From DATGPD01 sp041398565 (GTDB lineage: Bacteria > Planctomycetota > UBA1135 > UBA2386), in contig JAWKUN010000002.1 in assembly GCA_041398565.1 (NCBI GenBank), positions 1,550,001 to 1,614,000 of the forward strand: a DNA stretch of 64,000 nucleotides. Reading direction: 5' to 3'. Below, in pieces: positions 26,196 through 33,378 of the stretch. A program made the position numbers and the translations under genes. Numbering within the stretch: the first letter of the stretch is position 1; every line of letters begins with the position of its first letter. The notes below the pieces were generated by a model that saw only the letters and a list, made by a program, of their open reading frames with translations, was not told where the DNA came from and did no database searches.

Positions 26196-26933
26196 ATGGG
26201 TCAACTCGAACGCTACGGTCTCTACATCCTCTGTGTGGTCATCTTCCTCATCCTGGGCGTGGCCCTGTGGGGAGGTGATCCCGCTGTCGCTGGCGCTCGA
26301 GCGAACCCGCCGGCGGTTGCGCGTGGTCTCGATGTCCCGGCCAACGAGGACGCGCCGACCTCGGCGCTGACGGCCAACCTGCCGGCGACTCCTCCGGTCG
26401 CCGAACGCGACGACGCCGTGGCCCGCCTGCGCGAGCAGTTCGTCGGCAGCAGCGCGTCCGACGTGCTGCCGGCGCCGGCCGACGACCGCTCGGCCCCGCT
26501 CGAGACCCTCGCGGGCCTCGGCAACGTCGTGACGACGCCAGCGGCCTCGACCCCGGCGGTGGCCGACGGCCGGACGGTGGAGTACTCGATCAAGAAGGGC
26601 GACACCCTCGAGGAAATCGCGCAGGCTCACTTCGGCAAGAAGTCGGCCTGGAAGCAGATCCTCGACGCCAATCCCGGTCTACGTCCCACCAACCTGAGGG
26701 TCGGCGCCACCATCAAGCTGCCGTCGCGCGGCGCCGCGGAGGCAGGCGAGGGCTCGACGACTGCGGCGGCAGCCGACGAGTATGTGATCAAGCCGGGCGA
26801 CAATCTCGAGAGCATCGCCCAGGCCAAGCTCGGCAAGCGCACGCTGTGGCGTGAGATCGAGGCGATCAACCCAGGCTTGAAGCCGAACGCGTTGCGCCCC
26901 GGCGCGCGCATCAAGATCCCCGCCAAGCGTTGA
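26196..26933 (+). CDS. Membrane-anchored protein with two LysM domains, inside the dcw cluster
   Basis: The protein is 245 residues from the ATG at 26196. A single N-terminal membrane helix (GLYILCVVIFLILGVALWGG) is followed by a low-complexity Ala/Pro linker of about 100 residues. Two LysM domains come next (VEYSIKKGDTLEEIAQAHFG up to LRVGATIKLPS, and DEYVIKPGDNLESIAQAKLG up to LRPGARIKIPA). LysM binds GlcNAc-containing glycans, so the protein should bind peptidoglycan from the membrane. It sits between ftsW and murG, 4 bases after ftsW and 10 before murG, so it is transcribed with the wall-synthesis genes. A structural or divisome role is likely but unproven. Confidence 0.85.
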   Translation: MGQLERYGLYILCVVIFLILGVALWGGDPAVAGARANPPAVARGLDVPANEDAPTSALTANLPATPPVAERDDAVARLREQFVGSSASDVLPAPADDRSAPLETLAGLGNVVTTPAASTPAVADGRTVEYSIKKGDTLEEIAQAHFGKKSAWKQILDANPGLRPTNLRVGATIKLPSRGAAEAGEGSTTAAAADEYVIKPGDNLESIAQAKLGKRTLWREIEAINPGLKPNALRPGARIKIPAKR

Positions 26934-26943
26934 CCTCCCGGCC

Positions 26944-28047
26944 ATGGTGCGTCGCGTCTGCTTGGTGAGCAGCGGTACCGGCGGGCACCTGATGCCGGCC
27001 TTGGCGTTGGCACGTGCCCTGCGCGGTGCCGGGCACCACGCCGTCATCCTCACCGAGGGACGGCCGGCGGAGCGCGCGTTGCTGCAGGGCTCGGGTTTGC
27101 CGTCGCGCGAGCTGCGCGTCGGTGGCGGTCTGCGTCTGCCGCTGCGGTTGGCGCGCGCGACCGTGTCGTGCCGGCACCTGTTGCAGCGCGAACGAGTCGA
27201 CGTGCTCGTCGGCACCGGTGGCCGCGCCTGCGTACCGGCGGCGCTGGCGGCGCGCTCGCTGCGCATCCCCGTGTGCCTCCTCGAGCAGAACGCGGTGCTC
27301 GGCCGGGCCAATCGTCTGTTGGCGCCGCTCGCCCGCCGGCTGTGGCTGGGCCTACCGCCGGTGCGGGTGCTCCAGCGCGGCGTGGTGACCGGCACGCCGA
27401 TGCGCGACGACATGGGGCGACTCGATCCGACTCGTGCACGTGTGGACCTCGGACTCGATGGGACGGCGCCGGTGTTGCTCGTGTTCGGCGGTAGCCAGGG
27501 CGCGGCCGTCCTCAACGAAGTTGTGCCGGCGGCGTTGGCCCGCTTGCAGCGGCCGCTGCAGGTGGTGCACCTCACCGGGATCGACCGCAGCGAGCCGGTG
27601 CGTGCGGCCTACGCGGCGCTGGCCCCTTCCATCCGGGCGCTGGTGCGCCCGATCGCCAAGGACATGGCAACGCTGTACGCGGCTGCCGACCTCGTCGTCT
27701 GTCGCGGCGGCGGGACGACGCTGGCCGAACTGATCGCGGTCGGCAGGCCGGCGATCATCGTGCCGTACCCGCACCACCACGACCGCCAGCAGTGGCACAA
27801 CGGGAAGGTCCTGGAGCGGTCGGGTGCCGGCCTCGTGGTCGAACAGGGCCGCTTCGATCCCCCGGCCCTGGCGGTCATGCTCGAGTTGCTCCTGGCCGAA
27901 CCCGAGCGTTTGCGGCACATGGGGGCTTGCGCGCGTGGTCTGGTGCCGCGCGACGCGAGCCGCCTGATCCTCGAGGATCTGGCGACGCTGGCGCCACCGG
28001 CGGCAGAGCCGGTCGGTGCCGTCGCCGACCTGGAGGTCGACGGATGA
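26944..28047 (+). CDS. murG: Lipid II synthase (N-acetylglucosaminyltransferase) MurG
   Basis: MurG adds GlcNAc from UDP-GlcNAc to lipid I at the inner membrane face. The 367-residue GT28 protein has the N-terminal glycine loop SSGTGGHLMPALALARAL, the second loop LVFGGSQGAAVLNEVVP and the UDP-GlcNAc site VVCRGGGTTLAELIAVGRPA with IIVPYPHHHDRQQ. Length and fold order are standard. The stop overlaps the murC start (ATGA). Confidence 0.95.
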   Translation: MVRRVCLVSSGTGGHLMPALALARALRGAGHHAVILTEGRPAERALLQGSGLPSRELRVGGGLRLPLRLARATVSCRHLLQRERVDVLVGTGGRACVPAALAARSLRIPVCLLEQNAVLGRANRLLAPLARRLWLGLPPVRVLQRGVVTGTPMRDDMGRLDPTRARVDLGLDGTAPVLLVFGGSQGAAVLNEVVPAALARLQRPLQVVHLTGIDRSEPVRAAYAALAPSIRALVRPIAKDMATLYAAADLVVCRGGGTTLAELIAVGRPAIIVPYPHHHDRQQWHNGKVLERSGAGLVVEQGRFDPPALAVMLELLLAEPERLRHMGACARGLVPRDASRLILEDLATLAPPAAEPVGAVADLEVDG

Positions 28048-29417
28048 AGTTCTCCAGTCGGCGAGTGCACCTGGTCGGCGTCGGTGGCGCCGGGATGTCG
28101 GGCCTGGCGCGGCTGCTGCACGGCGTCGGTGCCGACGTCAGCGGCAGCGACTCGGGCCTCAGCAAGATCATGCAGGCCCTCGTCGCCGAGGGGCTCAACG
28201 TGTGGACCGGTAGCCGTCCCGAGCGCCTACACGGTGAGAACGGCTACGTCGTCATGTCGGCGGCGGTGCCGCGCACCGATCCCGAGCTGGTCGAATGCGA
28301 GCGTCGGGGGTTCAGGCCGCTGCTCTACGCCGAGGCGGTGGCGCGCCTCGGCGAGGGCAAGCGCACCCTGGCGCTGGCCGGTTGCCACGGCAAGACCACG
28401 ACGACGGCGATGGCCGTCGCGGCGCTGCGTGGAGCCGGCTACGACCCGTCGTTCCTCATCGGCGGCGAGATCCCCGAACTCGGAGGCAACGGCCACGGCG
28501 GTGGCACCGAGCTGTTCGTGATCGAGGCCTGCGAGTTCAACCGTTCGTTCTTGCACTACCGGCCCTTCGGCGCCGCGATCCTCAACTTCGATCACGACCA
28601 CTTCGACTGCTTCCCCACCAAGGAAGACCTGGAGAGCGCGTTCGCGGCCTTCCTGTCGCGAGTGCACCCGGGAGGCACGGTGTTCGTGCACGAGGACGTG
28701 CCCGACGCGGTGCGACGAGGAGCGCGCGAAGGCGTCGCCGTGCTCAGCGTCGGCACCGGCCTCTTCGCCGACCTGCGCGCGATCGAGGTCGTCGACGAGA
28801 CCGGTCGATGTGCGTTCACGCCGATCGTCCAGGGGCAGCGCTTGCCGCGCGTGCAGCTGTCGGTCTCGGGACGCCACAACGTCGCCAACGGCTTGTTCGC
28901 GCTCGGGATGGCGGTTCTGGTGGGGGCCGATCCCGAGGGGGCGTGCCGCGGGCTGGCGCAGTTCGGCGGCGTACGCCGCCGTTTCGAGATGCACAGCGGC
29001 AGCCAGGGCGGCGTGCTGGTGAACGACTACGCGCACCATCCGGCCGAGATCAGCGCGGTCCTGCGCACGGCGCGGCACCGGTTTCCGGGACGGCGCCTCC
29101 TGGCGGCGTTCCAGCCGCACCAGCACCAGCGCACCTGGCAGCTGCTGCCCAAGTTCGCCGAGTCGCTGGCTCCCGCCGACCACTGTCTGGTGGCCGACAT
29201 CTACGGCGCCCGCGAGACCCTGGAGATGCGCTCGCGCGTCAGCGCCAGCGACCTGGTGGCGGCGATCCTGAGCCATGGTGCCAGCGCCGAGGCCACCGGC
29301 GACGTGAAGGACTTGCCGAGGCGGCTGCAGTCCTGCTACCACCCCGGAGACGTCGTGTTGCTGCTCGGAGCCGGCGACATCGACCAGGTGCTCGACGATG
29401 TCGTCGCATTCCTCTGA
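28044..29417 (+). CDS. murC: UDP-MurNAc:L-alanine ligase MurC
   Basis: MurC attaches the first L-Ala to UDP-MurNAc. The 457-residue product begins with the Rossmann motif VHLVGVGGAGMSGLARLL. The ATP site LAGCHGKTTTTAMAV, EACEFNRSFLHY, LNFDHDHFDCF and VLVNDYAHHPAEISAVLRTA follow. All are typical of MurC and separate it from MurD, which would be expected in this cluster but is missing. Although the frame is open upstream, the ATG at 28044 overlapping the murG stop is the clear start. It overlaps murB by 20 bases. Confidence 0.95.
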   Translation: MKFSSRRVHLVGVGGAGMSGLARLLHGVGADVSGSDSGLSKIMQALVAEGLNVWTGSRPERLHGENGYVVMSAAVPRTDPELVECERRGFRPLLYAEAVARLGEGKRTLALAGCHGKTTTTAMAVAALRGAGYDPSFLIGGEIPELGGNGHGGGTELFVIEACEFNRSFLHYRPFGAAILNFDHDHFDCFPTKEDLESAFAAFLSRVHPGGTVFVHEDVPDAVRRGAREGVAVLSVGTGLFADLRAIEVVDETGRCAFTPIVQGQRLPRVQLSVSGRHNVANGLFALGMAVLVGADPEGACRGLAQFGGVRRRFEMHSGSQGGVLVNDYAHHPAEISAVLRTARHRFPGRRLLAAFQPHQHQRTWQLLPKFAESLAPADHCLVADIYGARETLEMRSRVSASDLVAAILSHGASAEATGDVKDLPRRLQSCYHPGDVVLLLGAGDIDQVLDDVVAFL

Positions 29418-30402
29418 GCCGCCGCATCACCGGCCTCCGGAGCACGGGCCGCTGGACCACGGCCGGGGCGAGCGCCCGCCGGGTTCGCCACGGCGCGACG
29501 CGGTTCGCCTGTGTCCGCGTACCTTCCGCGGCACGCTCGGCGCGTTCGGCGGCGTCGTCCGCGACAACGTCGACCTGGCGCCGTTCACCCACGTGCGCAT
29601 CGGCGGTCCGGCGCGTCTGTTCGTCGAGCCGTTCACCGAGCACGACGCCGCGCGCGTCGTGCGCACGTGTCTCGAGCTGTCCTATCCGCTGCGCGTGCTC
29701 GGTGGGGGCAGCAACGTGTTGGTCGGAGACGCCGGGGTCGAGGCGGTGGTCATGTCCCTCGCCGCCCTCAACCGCTCCGTGCGCGACGGCAGCCGCGTCG
29801 CTGCCGGTGCCGGCGTGTCGCTTCCGTCGCTCCTGCGCCAGACGAAGGATGTCGGGCTCGCCGGCCTGGAGTCGCTCACCGGCATTCCCGCCGCCGTCGG
29901 CGGCGCGGTGGCCATGAACGCGGGGACGCACGAGGGGCAGACCTTCGACCACCTGGTCTCGCTGACCGTGGTCAACCCGGCCGGCGAGATCGAGGTGTGG
30001 GACGAGGCGCGCATGCGGCCGCGCTACCGCGACGGCGGGCTCGCGGGCGCCATCGTCGTGCACGCCACGTTCGAGCTGCAGCGCGACGACCCCAGCGCGA
30101 TCCTCGCCCGCCTCGAGGCACACCTGCGCCGCCGCAACGCCACGCAGCCGGTGACCGACAAGAGCGCGGGATGTGTGTTCCAAAACCCGCAGTGCGGCGC
30201 TGCCGCCAAACTCATCGAGGACGCCGGCTGCAAGCTGATGCGTGCCGGCCGGATCGTGGTCTCGGCCAAGCACGCCAACTACTTCGTGAACGAGGGCGGC
30301 GGCACCTGCGCCGACTTCTTGGCGCTGATGGGCGAGGTGCAGCGACGCGTGCAGGACCGGTTCGGGGAGACGCTCACACCGGAAGTGAAGGTCTGGGAGT
30401 AA
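29398..30402 (+). CDS. murB: UDP-N-acetylenolpyruvoylglucosamine reductase MurB
   Basis: MurB reduces UDP-GlcNAc-enolpyruvate to UDP-MurNAc with NADPH and FAD. The 334-residue protein has an N-terminal extension of about 50 residues rich in Pro, Arg and His. Then come the FAD-binding THVRIGGPARLFVEP, LGGGSNVLVGDAG and ESLTGIPAAVGGAVAMNAGT. The proton-donor site reads SAGCVFQNP with Cys259 where Escherichia coli has Ser; Cys versions are known among short (type II) MurB proteins. The end of the dcw cluster is here: no ddl, ftsQ, ftsA or ftsZ follows. Confidence 0.94.
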   Translation: MSSHSSEPPHHRPPEHGPLDHGRGERPPGSPRRDAVRLCPRTFRGTLGAFGGVVRDNVDLAPFTHVRIGGPARLFVEPFTEHDAARVVRTCLELSYPLRVLGGGSNVLVGDAGVEAVVMSLAALNRSVRDGSRVAAGAGVSLPSLLRQTKDVGLAGLESLTGIPAAVGGAVAMNAGTHEGQTFDHLVSLTVVNPAGEIEVWDEARMRPRYRDGGLAGAIVVHATFELQRDDPSAILARLEAHLRRRNATQPVTDKSAGCVFQNPQCGAAAKLIEDAGCKLMRAGRIVVSAKHANYFVNEGGGTCADFLALMGEVQRRVQDRFGETLTPEVKVWE

Positions 30403-30430
30403 CCACGCCGGCGCGCGCTAAGCTGCCGGG

Positions 30431-31255
30431 ATGACGCGTTCCTGGCCGTTTCTCCTCGCTGTTTCGCTCGCCGTGCCCGCGCTGGCGCAGGGCGAGCCCG
30501 ACAAGGCCGACAAGCCCAACAGGCCCAAGGTCGGCTACACCGACACGCCTCTGCTGCCAGGCTCGAAGTGGCGCGTGCACGACGCCGAGCGGCCGCAACC
30601 ACCGGTGGTCGAGCCGGGTACGGCCAGCACCCAGGAGGTCCCTGGCAAGCCGCCGGCGGACGCCGTGGTCCTCTTCGACGGCAAGGACCTGAGCGCCTGG
30701 AAGGGGCGCGAGGGCGAGGCCAAGTGGAAGATCGAGGACGGAGCGATGGTCGTGAACGGCACCGGCGACGTGCAGACCAAGGAGGAGTTCGGCGACTGCC
30801 AGCTGCACATCGAGTGGAGCGCCCCCGCGGACGTGAAGGGTCACTCGCAAGAGCGCGGCAACAGCGGCGTGTTCTTGATGGGGCGCTACGAGGTGCAGGT
30901 GTTGGACAGCTACGACAACGTCACCTACGCCGATGGGCAGGCCGCCGCCGTCTACGGCCAGAAGCCGCCGGCGGTCAACGCCTGCCGCAAACCGGGAGAG
31001 TGGCAGACCTACGACATCGTGTTCGAGGCACCGCGTTTCGAAGGCGACCGGGTGGTCAAGGTCGCGCGCGTCACCGTGTTCCACAACGGCGTGTTGGTGC
31101 ACCACGCGCAGGAGATCCTCGGCGACACCGCGCACCGCAACCTCGCGAAGTACCGCCCGCACCCGCCGCAGGGGCCGATCAAGCTGCAAGACCACGGCAA
31201 CCCGGTGCGCTTCCGCAACATCTGGGTCCGCCGTCTGCCCGGCGGCGGCGCCTGA
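30431..31255 (+). CDS. Secreted DUF1080 (3-keto-disaccharide hydrolase-like) protein
   Basis: This 274-residue protein has a signal peptide (PFLLAVSLAVPALAQG) and one DUF1080 domain from about residue 75. It starts AVVLFDGKDLSAWKGREGEA and contains GNSGVFLMGRYEVQVLDSY and the C-terminal GPIKLQDHGNPVRFRNIWVR, all hallmarks of the family. DUF1080 proteins have a concanavalin-like fold; some cleave 3-keto-glycosides, while others may only bind glycans. They are very abundant in planctomycetes. The gene lies 28 bases after murB but is probably a separate unit, possibly with the downstream reductase. Confidence 0.88.
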   Translation: MTRSWPFLLAVSLAVPALAQGEPDKADKPNRPKVGYTDTPLLPGSKWRVHDAERPQPPVVEPGTASTQEVPGKPPADAVVLFDGKDLSAWKGREGEAKWKIEDGAMVVNGTGDVQTKEEFGDCQLHIEWSAPADVKGHSQERGNSGVFLMGRYEVQVLDSYDNVTYADGQAAAVYGQKPPAVNACRKPGEWQTYDIVFEAPRFEGDRVVKVARVTVFHNGVLVHHAQEILGDTAHRNLAKYRPHPPQGPIKLQDHGNPVRFRNIWVRRLPGGGA

Positions 31256-31292
31256 AGGCGTAGGTTCGCGAGGTCGCCCGGTGAGCCCACGC

Positions 31293-32129
31293 ATGCCCAA
31301 GCGTCGGTTCGGTCGCGTCGAGGTCGCCGTACTCGGTCAGGGCACTTGGAACATGGAGCGCGACCGCGCCGCCGCGGTCGCCTGCCTGCGCGCCGGCTTC
31401 GACCTCGGCGCCACGCACATCGACACCGCCGAGATGTACGGCGACGGCAGGGTCGAAGAGATCGTGGGCGAGGCGATCGCCGGCCGCCGCGACGAGGTGT
31501 TCCTGGTGAGCAAGGTGCTGCCTGGCAACGCCAGTCGCCGCGGCACCGTCGATGCGTGCGAGCGCTCGCTGCGTCGATTGCGCACCGACCGCCTCGACGC
31601 CTATCTGCTGCACTGGCCTGGTCGGCATCCGCTGGCCGACACCATCGCCGCGTTCGAGGAACTGGTCGCCGCCGGCAAGATCGCGGCCTGGGGCGTGAGC
31701 AACTTCGACGAGCGGCTTCTCGGCGAGGCGTTGGCGCTCGCCGGCCCCGGCCGCATCGCCTGCAACCAGGTGCTCTACCACCTCGGCGAGCGCGCCGTCG
31801 AGCACGCGGTGCTGCCGTGGTGCACGCAGAACGACGTGGCGCTGGTGGCCTACTCGCCGTTCGGTTCGCGGCCCTTGCCAGGACCGGGAACGGCGGGCGG
31901 CGACGCGCTGCAGCGGGTGGCGGACCGGCACGGGGCCGACCCGCACGCCGTGGCGCTGGCCTTCATGCTGCGCCTGCCGAACGTCCTGGCGATCCCCAAG
32001 ACCAGCCGCGTCGAGCACCTCCAGGCCAACCTGCGGTCGCTCGCGCTGGCACTCGACGCGCGCGACCTCGACGACATCGAGCGCGCCTTCCCGCTGGGGC
32101 GGCGTCCGCGCCACTTGCCGACGATCTGA
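31293..32129 (+). CDS. Aldo/keto reductase
   Basis: The product is 278 residues from the ATG at 31293; a GTG four codons upstream (31281) is an alternative. The (beta/alpha)8 aldo/keto reductase signature is complete. ATHIDTAEMYGDGRVEEIVG gives the catalytic Asp and Tyr, FLVSKVLPGN the Lys, and DAYLLHWPGRHPL the His. NFDERLLGEAL and CNQVLYHLGERAVE are also typical. NADPH cofactor is likely from the C-terminal IPKTSRVEHLQANL. The substrate is unknown. Its place just after a DUF1080 gene (37 bases) would fit reduction of a keto-sugar, but this is only inference. Confidence 0.88.
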   Translation: MPKRRFGRVEVAVLGQGTWNMERDRAAAVACLRAGFDLGATHIDTAEMYGDGRVEEIVGEAIAGRRDEVFLVSKVLPGNASRRGTVDACERSLRRLRTDRLDAYLLHWPGRHPLADTIAAFEELVAAGKIAAWGVSNFDERLLGEALALAGPGRIACNQVLYHLGERAVEHAVLPWCTQNDVALVAYSPFGSRPLPGPGTAGGDALQRVADRHGADPHAVALAFMLRLPNVLAIPKTSRVEHLQANLRSLALALDARDLDDIERAFPLGRRPRHLPTI

Positions 32130-32151
32130 GGTGGCTGCGCCGTAGCCCGTT

Positions 32152-33201
32152 TCAGCTCCCGATCGTCGCCTGTCCGGCGTTGCTCATGATGATGCCCAAG
32201 GCGTTGGCCGGCGGATCGGTGACCATGACCTGCTGGTAGAAGGTGGCGCCGAACAGATCGCAGACCTGTGGGATCGGCAGCGACCAGATCGCCGTGTCGG
32301 GGGTAGGGCGCTGACCGAGGAACACGAACAGCTCGGTGCTGACGTTCAGCTGGCAGCCGCGCATGCCGAGGAAGTCGAGCGACACCGGCAGCGGCATGCC
32401 GTTGGCGAGCCGCGTGTTGCTGGCGCCGAGGATGCCGACCGCCGCCGAGGTGAACGGCAGCGAGGTGACGGTCACATCGAAGGAGGTGCCCAGGCTGGGA
32501 CCGACCGCCGGGGCCTGGATGGTCGGCGTGCCGACCGAGCCGGGGCAGCCGCTGCCGAAGAGCGCGTACGAAGACGGCAAGTAGGGGATGAAGGTGAAGT
32601 CGTCGAACGACGTTGTCCACGCCGGGCGCCAGTTGGGGCCTGACATGAACAGCTCGACGTGGCTCAGCGCGACGGCGGGACCGGTGTGGATCGGGATGCC
32701 GTCGACCCAGAGGGTCAGTCCGGCTGGCGTGGAGTCGATCGCGAACAGGTGCCAGGTCTGGGTTCGCGGGATGGCGGAGTGGTGTGCCAGGCCGCCGACG
32801 TTGTAGACGTACGCGCCCCCGTTGCTCAGGCTGAGGTTGTAGTCGAAGACGTAGATCGCGAAGTCGTTGGTGTTGATGCCCATGTAGTTCGAAGATCCCG
32901 CCGTCGCGCCGGTGTCGTCCATCCACACGGACACGCGTCCATAGATCGGTTGAGGGAAGTTGTGCCGCAGGGTGATCGACTTGTTGGCGGCCGAGACCAC
33001 CGAGTCGAACCGAACGGCTTGGTTCCCGGTGTGACCGTGCGACGACGGGAACGTGATCGACCCCGAGACGGCGCTCGTGGTCCAGAACGGGTCGAGCGTG
33101 GTCGCTTCGAAATCGTCGACGAAGCACGTGGTTTGGGCACGCGCGGCGGACGCGAGCAATACGGCTGAGGCGAGCGAGAGACAGGTGGAGCGGAATGTCA
33201 T
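32152..33201 (-). CDS. Secreted protein with N-terminal lectin-like domain and shared C-terminal domain
   Basis: This 349-residue protein has a clear signal peptide (ending ASAARAQ). Residues about 25-215 are beta-rich and end in a jelly-roll-like pattern (SNYMGINTNDFAIYVFDYN, LWVDGIPIHTG), resembling a concanavalin-type glycan-binding domain. From about residue 225 a distinct C-terminal module begins with ALFGSGCPGSVGTP. It continues with GMRGCQLNV and closes with FGATFYQQVMVTDP and LGIIMSNAGQATIG. A similar ending is found in the beta-helix protein at 38002-39129. No named family is recognised. The gene converges on the aldo/keto reductase gene and is divergent from the kinase. Confidence 0.7.
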   Translation of the reverse strand: MTFRSTCLSLASAVLLASAARAQTTCFVDDFEATTLDPFWTTSAVSGSITFPSSHGHTGNQAVRFDSVVSAANKSITLRHNFPQPIYGRVSVWMDDTGATAGSSNYMGINTNDFAIYVFDYNLSLSNGGAYVYNVGGLAHHSAIPRTQTWHLFAIDSTPAGLTLWVDGIPIHTGPAVALSHVELFMSGPNWRPAWTTSFDDFTFIPYLPSSYALFGSGCPGSVGTPTIQAPAVGPSLGTSFDVTVTSLPFTSAAVGILGASNTRLANGMPLPVSLDFLGMRGCQLNVSTELFVFLGQRPTPDTAIWSLPIPQVCDLFGATFYQQVMVTDPPANALGIIMSNAGQATIGS

Positions 33202-33378
33202 GTCTGGGTCCTGAGAAACTCGTCGTAGGCGGCTCGACGTCTTCGTGAGCCGCGTCTGCCGCCATCAGCACCGTCCGTTCCGAAAGCCCACGCGCTTTGT
33301 TCGGAGCATCGTTCTCGCGTGGGGTATCGGCGCCAATCGTGCTCACGATTGCTGCGCCGACTTGTGCTCGGCACGAGA

